A stretch of 37,004 nucleotides of DNA from Synechococcus sp. HK05 (GTDB lineage: Bacteria > Cyanobacteriota > Cyanobacteriia > PCC-6307 > Cyanobiaceae): assembly GCF_019104765.1 (NCBI RefSeq), contig NZ_JAHRXJ010000003.1, forward strand, positions 1-37,004, in the 5' to 3' direction. The notes below the pieces were generated by a model that worked only from the letters and a program-made list of their open reading frames with translations, searched no databases and had not been told where the DNA came from. Position 1 is the stretch's first letter, and every line of letters begins with the position of its first letter. Shown one piece after another: positions 25,931 to 33,712 of the stretch. The position numbers and the translations under genes are program-made.

Positions 25931-26366
25931 ACCCGCTTTGCACGAGATCGCGGAAGCGATCCAGATTGGCCTGGAGCTCCTTGGTCACGATCCCCCCCAG
26001 GATGGAGGGTTCCATCAAGGGTGCCAACACCCCCGGCAGCTCGTAGCTCACCGTGAGCTTCACGGCGGTGAGATCTGGCCCCTGGGGATAGAAGCGCACG
26101 GCGCCTTTGGTGGGCAGGCCACCCACCGACTCCCAGTGCAGCTGCTGAGCCTCCACACGCTGGGTGATGCGCGCTTTCCAGTGGAAGCGGAAGCCTTGAG
26201 CCGCCAGGGTCCAGTCGGTGAGATCGGGATCGCCGGGTTCGGTGACCACCGATTCGATCCAGTTCATCCAGCGAGGCATCGCCTCGAGATCGCTCCACAC
26301 CTGCCATACCCGCTCAGCTGAGGCCTTCACCTCCGTGGTGACGCTGTGTTCAAGCCAACGGCCCAT
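25911..26366 (-). CDS. SRPBCC (START-like, polyketide cyclase/dehydrase) family protein
   Basis: This 151-residue protein has the START-like lipid-binding fold. It begins LEHSVTTEVKASAERVWQVW, then LEAMPRWMNWIESV, and a C-terminal helix (ELQANLDRFRDLV). These proteins bind hydrophobic ligands. The position directly downstream of crtQ (35-bp gap, same strand) makes a link with carotenoid or membrane-lipid handling possible but unproven. The ATG at 26366 is preferred over an in-frame TTG three codons upstream. Confidence 0.88.
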   Translation of the reverse strand: MGRWLEHSVTTEVKASAERVWQVWSDLEAMPRWMNWIESVVTEPGDPDLTDWTLAAQGFRFHWKARITQRVEAQQLHWESVGGLPTKGAVRFYPQGPDLTAVKLTVSYELPGVLAPLMEPSILGGIVTKELQANLDRFRDLVQSGYGQQQG

Positions 26367-26401
26367 GGGAATCAAGCGAAGGGGTGATCAGGCTGCAGTG
26401 A

Positions 26402-27895
26402 TCAAGCCACAGCCGCATTGGTAGCCAGCTCGGCCGTCCTGCCCAGGATGGCGGCGGCCGCAAGTCGTCCACTCATGGTGGCGCCTTCCATCGAATCGAT
26501 GTAGTCCTGCTTCGTGTAGCTGCCGGCCAGGAAGAAGTTGCCCACCGGTGTGGCCTGATCCGGGCGATAGGGCTCCATGCCCGGTGCTTCGCGGTAGAGC
26601 GACTGGGCCAGCTTCACCACGTTGCTCCACACCAGTTTGAGGTTGCGGGCGGAGGGGAACAGGCGCCGCACCTGCTCGTCGGTGGCGGCCACGATCTCCT
26701 CGGTTTTCTTGGGGATCCAGGGATCACCAGGGGTGAGCACGCACTGCAGCAACGAGCCCACGCCCTCCTTGCGGTAGTCCACCGGGCTGGCCAGGGCCAG
26801 ATCAGCGAAGCAGCTGAAGTCGGCGTCAGCGGTGTAGAGGAGGTTGTCGAGGCCGGCGGGGCGCTCCACATCGCGGCGGGCCGCTTCTTCCAGGGCACCG
26901 TCGCCCAGTTCGGTCACCCAGCCGTCGTAGCGAAGTTGCACAGTGGCAACCGGCACGGCCTCGAGCTTGTAGAGGTTGTCGAACAGGGGCCAGCGGCGCC
27001 AGGACTCGGGAATCATCCGCTGGATGCCGGGCACATCACAGGCCGCCAGATAGGCATCGGCTTTCACTTCGATGTCGCCATCGGGGGTGCCGAGCTTGAG
27101 GGCACTCACCTGGGTGGAAGGCAGGCCATCCGCGCCCGCTGCCCCTTCTTCAAACACCACCTCCGTCACGCGGTGGCGCAGGTGCAGCTTGCCGCCGCGC
27201 TCCTGGATGTACTCGAGGATCGGGCCGGTGAGCCAGCGATGCGGCGAACCCTTGAGCAGGTTGAGCTTGGAGGCTTCTGTTTTGGCCGCAAACATCATGA
27301 AGATGGTGAGCATGCAGCGGGCCGAAATCGCCTCGCAGTCGATGAAGCCGAGGGCGTAGGCAATCGGATTCCACATCCGCTTGATGCTCTGCTCGCTGCC
27401 GCCGTGGCCGAGGAACCACTGCTGGAAGCTGATGCGATCGAGATCGCGAATCACCTTCATCGCCCCCTCGTAATCCACCAGGCCGCGCACAATCGGGCTG
27501 GTGCCCAGGGCCAGGGCGTTGCGCAGCTTGTCGAGCCAGTCGAGCTGGGGGGTGGTGAAGAAGGCCTTGAGGCCGTTGAAGGGCGCGCCGAGGGCGAAGC
27601 GGAAATCGAGCTCACGCAGGTCGCCGCCGGCGTTCACAAACAGGTGGGTGTGGTCTTTGGGGAGCAGGTTGTCGATCGCTCCCACCTTGCGCAGCAGGGC
27701 AAAAAGGTTGGCGTAGTTGAAGAAGAACACGTGCAGCCCCATCTCGATGTGGTTGCCGCCTTCATCCACCCAGCTGCCCACCTTGCCGCCCATGAACGGC
27801 CGGGCCTCATAGAGATCAACCTGATGGCCGGCATCCACCAGATCCACCGCCGCCGCCAACCCGGCCAACCCCGAACCCACGATGGCGACGCGCAC
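26402..27895 (-). CDS. crtQ: Zeta-carotene desaturase (plant type)
   Basis: CrtQ/ZDS is a membrane-associated FAD enzyme that introduces two double bases-of-conjugation in zeta-carotene on the way to lycopene. The 497-residue protein has the FAD motif [14 protein letters not shown] (3-16) with acidic E30, [12 protein letters not shown] at 31-42, the plant-type [15 protein letters not shown] region, and the C-terminal FAD-contact [19 protein letters not shown]. Phytoene desaturase (CrtP) is the close alternative, but the [10 protein letters not shown] and [13 protein letters not shown] patterns fit ZDS. The start is GTG. It is divergent from the IscA-like gene. Confidence 0.93.
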   Translation of the reverse strand: MRVAIVGSGLAGLAAAVDLVDAGHQVDLYEARPFMGGKVGSWVDEGGNHIEMGLHVFFFNYANLFALLRKVGAIDNLLPKDHTHLFVNAGGDLRELDFRFALGAPFNGLKAFFTTPQLDWLDKLRNALALGTSPIVRGLVDYEGAMKVIRDLDRISFQQWFLGHGGSEQSIKRMWNPIAYALGFIDCEAISARCMLTIFMMFAAKTEASKLNLLKGSPHRWLTGPILEYIQERGGKLHLRHRVTEVVFEEGAAGADGLPSTQVSALKLGTPDGDIEVKADAYLAACDVPGIQRMIPESWRRWPLFDNLYKLEAVPVATVQLRYDGWVTELGDGALEEAARRDVERPAGLDNLLYTADADFSCFADLALASPVDYRKEGVGSLLQCVLTPGDPWIPKKTEEIVAATDEQVRRLFPSARNLKLVWSNVVKLAQSLYREAPGMEPYRPDQATPVGNFFLAGSYTKQDYIDSMEGATMSGRLAAAAILGRTAELATNAAVA

Positions 27896-27999
27896 CCTGC
27901 TGCTCCCACTGAATGGGCACGACTCTATGGAGACGCCCTACGCGGCGGCAGGTGTGGGTTGCGCTCCATACGATGGGTGCATCAGGCCAGGGCCTTTCG

Positions 28000-28416
28000 A
28001 TGACCAGCGAGACCGCTACTACACCCGTCGCCGCTCAACCCGCGCAGGCCACCCACACCGGCCGCGACGGCAAAGGGATCCTGATCACCGAATCGGCGAT
28101 GAAGCAGCTGGCGACGCTGCTGCCAGCCCAGGGCGAGGGCAAGGTGCTGCGGGTAGGCGTGCGCTCCGGCGGCTGCAGCGGCATGAGCTACACGATGGAT
28201 TTCATCGATGCGGCCGACATCCAGGCCGACGATGAGCGCTACATCTACGAGCCCGCCGGCGCCCCCAGCTTCACGGTGGTGAGCGATCCCAAGAGCCTCC
28301 TCTACATCTATGGCATGCAGCTGGATTTCTCCAGCGCCCTGATCGGCGGAGGCTTCAACTTCACCAACCCCAACGCCACCCAAACCTGCGGCTGTGGCAG
28401 CTCGTTTGCGGTGTGA
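28000..28416 (+). CDS. Iron-sulfur cluster assembly accessory protein (IscA/SufA/HesB-like)
   Basis: This A-type Fe-S carrier protein has 138 residues. The three conserved cysteines are present: C59 in GGCSGMSY and C130/C132 in TCGCGSSF. A ~22-residue hydrophilic leader precedes the core (ILITESAMKQL). Such proteins deliver or store Fe-S clusters for targets such as photosystem I, NDH-1 and radical SAM enzymes. The ATG at 28000 is chosen since the upstream part of the frame is unlike the family. Confidence 0.95.
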   Translation: MTSETATTPVAAQPAQATHTGRDGKGILITESAMKQLATLLPAQGEGKVLRVGVRSGGCSGMSYTMDFIDAADIQADDERYIYEPAGAPSFTVVSDPKSLLYIYGMQLDFSSALIGGGFNFTNPNATQTCGCGSSFAV

Positions 28417-28475
28417 GCGATGGCCAGTCCCCCCGGGTGCGAACCTGAGGGCACGACCAGGCCCGCTGCCACCCC

Positions 28476-28904
28476 ATGACCGACGCCGTTGCTGAAGCCC
28501 CCTCGCTGTTTGAGCAGGCCCTGCAGCGCTACCAGGAAGGCGCGCCTCTGCCGGAGGTGATCGACAGCTTCCTCACCATCACCCAGCAGGAGCCGCGGCT
28601 TTCGGCGGGCTGGACCTGCCTGGCCTGGCTGCAACTGCTCGATAACCAGCCCCAGGTGGCCCTGCGCTCGGCCCGCAACGCCGTGAAGCTCAATCCCCAG
28701 GACCCCCAGGCGCGGATCAACCTCAGCCTGGCGATGCTGGAAACCAACGCCAAAGGCGTGCGCGAACACATCGAGTGGGTGCTGCGCGTGCGGGCGATGG
28801 CACCGGAACTGGCCGAAGAGCTGGATGGCTCGATTGCGGATGGCCTGGCCCGCCGCCCCGACTGGCAGGCCCTGCAGAAGGTGCAGGCTTGGCTCAAGGG
28901 TTGA
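28476..28904 (+). CDS. Tetratricopeptide-repeat protein
   Basis: This 142-residue soluble helical protein has about two TPR-like units, the clearest being AGWTCLAWLQLLDNQPQVAL and then SARNAVKLNPQDPQARINLS. No catalytic motif is seen, so a scaffolding role is likely. The stop TGA overlaps the TTG start of the LpxB-like gene (TTGA), suggesting coupled translation. Confidence 0.88.
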   Translation: MTDAVAEAPSLFEQALQRYQEGAPLPEVIDSFLTITQQEPRLSAGWTCLAWLQLLDNQPQVALRSARNAVKLNPQDPQARINLSLAMLETNAKGVREHIEWVLRVRAMAPELAEELDGSIADGLARRPDWQALQKVQAWLKG

Positions 28905-30121
28905 ACCCACCCAGCAGCGATCCAAGGCCGATCCTGCTGCTGAGCAACGGCCATGGCGAAGACCTCAGCGGCGCCCTGATCGGCCAAGCCCTGCAACAGC
29001 GAGGCCTGGCGGTAGAAGCGCTGCCTCTGGTGGGCCATGGCCGCGCCTACAGCCAGGCGGGGATCCGTGTGCGGGGGCGCACCCGTGAATACAGCACCGG
29101 CGGGCTGGGCTACACGAGCCTGCTGGGCCGCATCACCGAGGTGGTGCAAGGGCAGATCCTCTATCTGCTCAGCCGGCTGCTGCTGCTGCTCCGCATCGCC
29201 CGCCGCTACCAGCTGATCGTGGTGGTGGGCGATGTGATCCCAGTGGTGGCGGCATGGTTGAGCCGGCGCCCCCAAGCGGTGTATCTCGTGGCCTACTCCA
29301 GCCACTACGAAGGCAAGCTTCGCCTGCCCTGGCCTAGTGCCCCGTGCCTGCGCGGGCGATGCACCCGGGCGATCTACAGCCGCGACGCCCTCACCGCCGC
29401 CGACCTCACCGGCCAGCTGCAGCGACCGGTGTATTTTCTGGGCAATCCCTTTTTTGATGGGGCCCTGACCCCCAGCGAGCGGCTGCAAGGTGCACCCCAG
29501 CAACGGCTCGGCCTGCTGCCGGGCAGCCGTCTGCCGGAAGCGCTGCACAACCTCGAGCTGATGCTGCGGGTGTTGGAGCGCCTGCCGGAAGCCCTCAGGC
29601 CTGCGCAGCGCCTGGGGCTCCATGCCGCCTTGGTGGGCAAACTCACGCCGCAAGAGGTGGCGCCATTGGCCAGCCGGCTGGGCTGGAAGCTGCAACTGGA
29701 GGGCGAGGAACGCTGCTGCCTGCAGCGGGGCCCGCTGCTCTTGCAGTTGGAGTGGGGCCGCTTTGCGGCTGTGGTGCAGCAGTGCGACCTGCTGCTTTCC
29801 ATGACCGGCACCGCCGCTGAGCAATGCGTGGGGCTGGGAAAACCGGTGCTGCAGCTGGTGGGCGAGGGCCCCCAATTCACCGCAAATTTCGCCGAGGCCC
29901 AACGCCGGCTGCTGGGGCCAGGCCTGTTCTGTGCCGGAGGCGAACCGGGCAGCGATGCGCAGCTCGATGCCACGGCCGAACTGCTGGAGCAGCTGCTGGA
30001 GCGACTGCTTCAAGATTCCAGCTGGCGGGCCGCGCTGCAACAACTCGGGCGCGAACGCATCGGCAGCGGCGGTGGTGCCGCCAGGATGGCCGCCGATCTG
30101 AACACCCGCCTGGATGGCTGA
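28901..30121 (+). CDS. LpxB-related glycosyltransferase (lipid-A-disaccharide synthase-like)
   Basis: This 406-residue protein is related to lipid-A-disaccharide synthase and belongs to the cyanobacterial LpxB-like family rather than to LpxB itself. Features are LLLSNGHGEDLSGALIGQAL near the start, VVVGDVIPVVAAW, LGLLPGSRLPEA in the middle, and the nucleotide-sugar-binding-like SMTGTAAEQCVGLGKPVLQL near the end. The donor and acceptor are unknown, and an envelope or glycolipid role is inferred. The TTG start overlaps the TPR stop by 4 bp, and the frame is open upstream only as an antisense-like shadow. The last 8 bp overlap the next gene. Confidence 0.88.
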   Translation: MNPPSSDPRPILLLSNGHGEDLSGALIGQALQQRGLAVEALPLVGHGRAYSQAGIRVRGRTREYSTGGLGYTSLLGRITEVVQGQILYLLSRLLLLLRIARRYQLIVVVGDVIPVVAAWLSRRPQAVYLVAYSSHYEGKLRLPWPSAPCLRGRCTRAIYSRDALTAADLTGQLQRPVYFLGNPFFDGALTPSERLQGAPQQRLGLLPGSRLPEALHNLELMLRVLERLPEALRPAQRLGLHAALVGKLTPQEVAPLASRLGWKLQLEGEERCCLQRGPLLLQLEWGRFAAVVQQCDLLLSMTGTAAEQCVGLGKPVLQLVGEGPQFTANFAEAQRRLLGPGLFCAGGEPGSDAQLDATAELLEQLLERLLQDSSWRAALQQLGRERIGSGGGAARMAADLNTRLDG

Positions 30122-30395
30122 ACCCACCGCCAGCAGCATCCCCCTCGGCCAACGCCTGAAGGGCTGGATCGACACCCTGCTGGTGGTGGATGTGTTTGTG
30201 GTGATCGCCGGGGCGATCTGGTTTGGCGTGGCCGTGCTCTGCCACAGCCGCGGCATCGAGACACCGCTGGATTGGTTTCAGCGGCTGTGGGAGCCGCTGT
30301 TTACCCCGGCGATCGGGCTACTGATGGGGGCCGCGATTCTCAGCGGTGTGCTCGGCTGGGCGCTCAACTGGTGGCAGAAGCGAGTGCAGCGCTGA
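30114..30395 (+). CDS. Small two-helix membrane protein, unknown
   Basis: This 93-residue protein has two hydrophobic segments, about residues 20-43 (DTLLVVDVFVVIAGAIWFGV) and 64-86, and a basic C-terminus (WWQKRVQR). I do not assign a family, but its coupling to the LpxB-like gene (8-bp overlap) and coding character support it as real. The last 32 bp overlap the convergent TIGR01777 gene. Confidence 0.8.
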   Translation: MAEPTASSIPLGQRLKGWIDTLLVVDVFVVIAGAIWFGVAVLCHSRGIETPLDWFQRLWEPLFTPAIGLLMGAAILSGVLGWALNWWQKRVQR

Positions 30396-31293
30396 GCTCG
30401 CCGTAGCGGAAGGAAAAGCCTTGCTGCTCCAGGCGCTTGGGCAGCACCTTCTGGCCCTCCAGCACCACCTTGGCGCCATCGCCCAGCAACAGCTGCAGCA
30501 GGGGCCCTGGCACCGGCAGCAGGCTGGGGCGCCCGAGGCAACGGCCCAGGGCGGCAGCGAAGGAGGCCATGCTGCAAGGCTGCGGCGCCACAGCGTTGTA
30601 CACACCGCTGTAGGCGCCATCGGCGAGGGCGGTGCTGATCAGCTGGCAGAGGTCGGGGCGGGCGATCCAGCTCATCCACTGCTGGCCATCGCCGATGGGC
30701 CCGCCGAAGCCCATGCGGAACACCGGCAGCATCTTGCCGAGGGCACCGCCATCGCCGCCGAGCACAATGCCGATGCGCAGGATCACCACGCGGCAGAAGG
30801 CTGCTGCGGCCTGAGCTTCCTGCTCCCAGGCCACACACAGCCGGCCGAGCACATCGGTGCCTGCGGGGCTGGATTCGCTGAACTCCTGGCTGGTGCTGGT
30901 GCCGTAGTAGCCGATGGCCGAGCCATTGATCAGCACGCCTGGACGCTGCTCCTCCGGCAGAGCGGCCATGGCCGCCACCAGGGCACGGGTGGTGTCGATG
31001 CGGCTGCGGTGGAGCAGCTGCAGGTGCTGCGGCGTCCAGCGCTTCTCGGCGATCGGCTCACCAGCCAGGTTCACCACCGCCTCAGCCTTGGCGAGGGCCT
31101 GCTGCAAAGGCGGTTGCTGCCAGCTGGCGGGGTTGGAGGGATCAGCCTGGAGCCGCTGCAGCTGCGGATGCTGCACAGCAGGCAGCGGTTGCGGGGCACG
31201 GCTCACCAGGGTGAGGCTGTGGCCGCCCTCCAGCAACTGGGGCACCAGGGCGCGGCCCACAAAGCCGCTGCAGCCCACCAACAGAATCCGCAC
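30364..31293 (-). CDS. TIGR01777 family NAD-dependent epimerase-like protein
   Basis: This 309-residue protein is of the short-chain dehydrogenase/epimerase superfamily, TIGR01777 group (often mis-annotated as cell division inhibitor SulA). The nucleotide-binding LLVGCSGFVGRALV is at residues 4-17, followed by VVNLAGEPIAEKRW and the active-site-like INGSAIGYYG. The typical C-terminal DUF1731 domain ends near PKRLEQQGFSFRY. In plants the homologue is a plastid protein tied to the inner envelope. The start is GTG. Confidence 0.92.
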   Translation of the reverse strand: MRILLVGCSGFVGRALVPQLLEGGHSLTLVSRAPQPLPAVQHPQLQRLQADPSNPASWQQPPLQQALAKAEAVVNLAGEPIAEKRWTPQHLQLLHRSRIDTTRALVAAMAALPEEQRPGVLINGSAIGYYGTSTSQEFSESSPAGTDVLGRLCVAWEQEAQAAAAFCRVVILRIGIVLGGDGGALGKMLPVFRMGFGGPIGDGQQWMSWIARPDLCQLISTALADGAYSGVYNAVAPQPCSMASFAAALGRCLGRPSLLPVPGPLLQLLLGDGAKVVLEGQKVLPKRLEQQGFSFRYGELSAALASATS

Positions 31294-31321
31294 GCGCTCA
31301 GCTCACGATCACCGGCCAACG

Positions 31322-32551
31322 CTAGGGATGGGCGCTGCCCACCAGGCCGAGGCGCCGCGCCAGGGGGCTGAGCAGCGAGCCCTGCAGCACCAGGCCCAGC
31401 AGCACCACCGCCAGCGCAAAGGCGGGCATCGCATCACCCCAGGGCAGATCAGAAGCGGCGGCCTGGAGGGCGATAGCCACCGGCACCGCCCCGCGCAAGC
31501 CCGCCAATGCCGTGAACTGGCAATCAGCTCGGCTGAAGCCCGAGCGCAGCAGCAACAGCTCCACCACCAACCAACGCACCAGCAGCAGCACCAACAGGAG
31601 CACCAGCGCCGTGGGCAGTAGCTCCACCACATCGGTGGGTTGCACCACCAGGCCCAGGCAGAGAAACAGCATCAATTCCGCCAACTTGGCAAAGCCGGCC
31701 TGACTGGCCTCCAGCTGCTCTTGATCCACCTCCTCGCTATTGCCGAGCACCAGACCCATCACATAAGCCGCGAGCAGGGGACTTGCACCCACCAGGCTGC
31801 TGCCGCCTGCGATCAGCATCAGCGCCGCCAGGGCCATCACCGTGACCTGGCTGAGGTTGAGGCGCTGGCGGCGGCGGCCCAGCAGCAGCACAGCGGCCTT
31901 ACCGCCCAGAAAACCCACAAAGGCCCCCAACAAGAACTGCCGCACCACCTCCACGAGCAGGGGAGCAATGGCTGTGTCGTGGCTGTGGGGCAGCGCAATC
32001 GCCAAGCCGGCCAGCACCACCGCGATGGGGTCATTGAAGCCCGATTCGCACTCGAGCAGATCAAGCAGGCGCTGAGGCAGGCGCTGCCGCAGCGGCCTGA
32101 GCAGGCTCAGCACGGCGGAAGCATCGGTGCTGCAAAACATCGCGCCGATGAACAGGGCGCCTGCCACCCCCAACGGGTGATGCCGCCACGGAAGGTGCTG
32201 AGTGAGCGCCACCACAAGGGCCAACGCTCCGGCCGTGAGCAGGGAACCAAGGGTGGCCAGCCGTATCGAGGGCACGAGCACCTGCCGCATCTGCTGCCAG
32301 TTGGCCGCAAGCCCCCCGAAAAACAGCACCAACACCAACGCCACCTGGGCCAACTGATCGGCCTGGGCCAGGTTGAGCAACGCCGCCGGCTGATCGGGTC
32401 CGGCGTTGATGTTGTTGTCGATCAGCAAACCGAGCACCAGCACCAGCAGGATGCCGGGCATGCGGATCTGGGAGGCGATGTCGTCGAGGAAGAGGGCGAG
32501 CAGCAGCAGGCCGCCGAAGAGCACCAGCAGCAGAGCCAGGCTGGGGGGCAC
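31322..32551 (-). CDS. CPA1-type cation:proton antiporter
   Basis: This 409-residue membrane protein has about 12 helices. The antiporter signatures STDASAV (141-147) and ESGFNDP (169-175, with the Asn-Asp ion-binding pair) place it in the NhaP/CvrA (CPA1) branch exchanging Na+ or K+ for H+. No C-terminal regulatory (TrkA_C) domain is present, which is a short form. The GTG start is 54 bp from the divergent ndhS gene. Confidence 0.93.
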   Translation of the reverse strand: MPPSLALLLVLFGGLLLLALFLDDIASQIRMPGILLVLVLGLLIDNNINAGPDQPAALLNLAQADQLAQVALVLVLFFGGLAANWQQMRQVLVPSIRLATLGSLLTAGALALVVALTQHLPWRHHPLGVAGALFIGAMFCSTDASAVLSLLRPLRQRLPQRLLDLLECESGFNDPIAVVLAGLAIALPHSHDTAIAPLLVEVVRQFLLGAFVGFLGGKAAVLLLGRRRQRLNLSQVTVMALAALMLIAGGSSLVGASPLLAAYVMGLVLGNSEEVDQEQLEASQAGFAKLAELMLFLCLGLVVQPTDVVELLPTALVLLLVLLLVRWLVVELLLLRSGFSRADCQFTALAGLRGAVPVAIALQAAASDLPWGDAMPAFALAVVLLGLVLQGSLLSPLARRLGLVGSAHP

Positions 32552-32605
32552 AAAACCAGGAGCGAGGAGCGGGCTCTAGCCTGCCTGGGAGCACGCCACA
32601 ACGCC

Positions 32606-32857
32606 ATGGCTGAAACGCCCGCGGCAGCACCCGAAGCCGCCGCCAAGAGCACCATCAAGAAGGGCAGTCTGGTGAAGGTGAACCGCAGCGCTTACGCCAA
32701 TAGCCTCGAAGCGCAGGCGAGCGACACCGTGGCGCCCGCTTACATCTTTGAAGGCCCCGCCGAGGTGCTGGTGATCAAAGGCGATTACGCCCAGCTCCGC
32801 TTCCGCAGGCCGGTGCCGGATGTGTGGCTGCGGACGGATCAGCTGGAGAGCGTCTAG
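32606..32857 (+). CDS. ndhS: NAD(P)H-quinone oxidoreductase subunit S
   Basis: NdhS is the ferredoxin-binding subunit of the cyanobacterial/plastid NDH-1 complex, active in cyclic electron flow. The 83-residue protein has an alanine-rich leader, then an SH3-like core with KKGSLVKVNRSAYANSLEA, PAYIFEGPAEVLVIKGDYAQ and RFRRPVPDVWLRTDQLE, which matches the family closely. The last 4 bp overlap the convergent J-domain gene. Confidence 0.93.
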   Translation: MAETPAAAPEAAAKSTIKKGSLVKVNRSAYANSLEAQASDTVAPAYIFEGPAEVLVIKGDYAQLRFRRPVPDVWLRTDQLESV

Positions 32858-33552
32858 ATCTCCAAACGCCGCCGCTCCTCCTGCAGGCGCGTGCGGCGTT
32901 GCTTGGCTTCGCGCAGCATCTCGCGGCCGTCGCGGAGGTAGCTATCCACGTAGCCCATGGTGTATCGCTCCAGTTCCGTAAGCGCGTCTTGCACCTGGGA
33001 GAGGCAGTGATACACGCTCAGGCTGAAGCCCTGGGCTGAGGCGGGGGCCGCCATCGAGCGATACAGCGCGTCCACCTTCTCCAGCTTCGCCTGGCTCTGC
33101 TCAAGGAAGGTGCAGAAGCTTTCCATCAGCTGATCGTCGTAGGGATCGGCGGAGAGGGCGCGCAGCTGGGCCGGGAAGGGATTGATCACCTGGGCCAGCA
33201 GGCGATCGATCGGGGCGTATACCGTCTGCAGCCAAGCGAGCAGCTCGGCATCGCCGCGGGCAGCCTGGGCTGTGGCCTTGCGGGCAGCGCGGCCTGCGGC
33301 GGCGGAGCGTGCCGAGCGGGCGGAGCCTGCTGTTGTGAGGGGATGGGCGCGGTCATGGGCAGCACGCCTTTCGGCATCGCCCAGCACTTCCCAGGCCGCA
33401 TTGAGCTCCAGGATTCGATGCTCGTCCCCCCCCGCATCAGGGTGGTGCTGCTTCACCAGAGCGCGGTAGGCAGCCTTGATCTCAGCCCCACTGGCCGAGG
33501 CGGCCACCCCAAGTACCTGATACGGGTCGCGAGCAGAAGAAGACCTGGGCAA
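32854..33552 (-). CDS. J-domain (DnaJ-like) protein
   Basis: This 232-residue protein begins with a J domain (about residues 8-68) carrying the essential HPD motif at 37-39 (KQHHPDAGG), which stimulates an Hsp70/DnaK partner. There is no Gly/Phe region or zinc domain, so it is a type III J protein. An alanine-rich linker and a mainly helical, charged C-terminus follow, the latter rich in Arg/Glu (REAKQRRTRLQEERRR). The start is uncertain. TTG at 33552 is used, and GTG at 33573 is possible. The open frame further upstream runs into the porin terminator and should not be coding. Confidence 0.88.
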   Translation of the reverse strand: MPRSSSARDPYQVLGVAASASGAEIKAAYRALVKQHHPDAGGDEHRILELNAAWEVLGDAERRAAHDRAHPLTTAGSARSARSAAAGRAARKATAQAARGDAELLAWLQTVYAPIDRLLAQVINPFPAQLRALSADPYDDQLMESFCTFLEQSQAKLEKVDALYRSMAAPASAQGFSLSVYHCLSQVQDALTELERYTMGYVDSYLRDGREMLREAKQRRTRLQEERRRLEI

Positions 33553-33623
33553 GAGCAGGCAAAGGCAAGCCACATCCTCGCGCCCGAGAACGGGCACCGG
33601 TACCCGGCCTGAAGCGTGGCCAC

Positions 33624-33651
33624 AAAAAAGCCCCCCGCCGAAGCGGGAGGC
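33624..33651 (-). terminator. Rho-independent terminator of the first porin gene
   Basis: Read on the minus strand, GCCTCCCGC-TTCG-GCGGGGGGC (33651-33630, one G-U pair) forms a stable UUCG-tetraloop hairpin followed by six U residues (33629-33624). It lies about 60 bases after the porin stop. Confidence 0.9.
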
Positions 33652-33712
33652 TTGAGTTTTTGGTGTGTGAGTGTGCGCGAGGACGCGCGTGAGGAGTGAG
33701 CGGATCAGACGA
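33652..33712 (-). other. CU-rich 3' untranslated region of the first porin
   Basis: The minus-strand RNA between the porin stop and its terminator contains ACUCCUCAC (33697-33689), a short hairpin with GCGCG/CGCGC arms and a UCCU loop (about 33675-33688), then CUCACAC (33671-33665). ACUCCUCAC matches nine bases of the Yfr1 core ACUCCUCACAC. Confidence 0.4.

Noticed and set aside
28529-30256. Long open frame on the minus strand opposite the TPR and LpxB-like genes
   Set aside because: It is an antisense by-product of GC-rich codons. Its product is rich in Gln/Ala/His with no motif, and the plus-strand genes are recognisable families.
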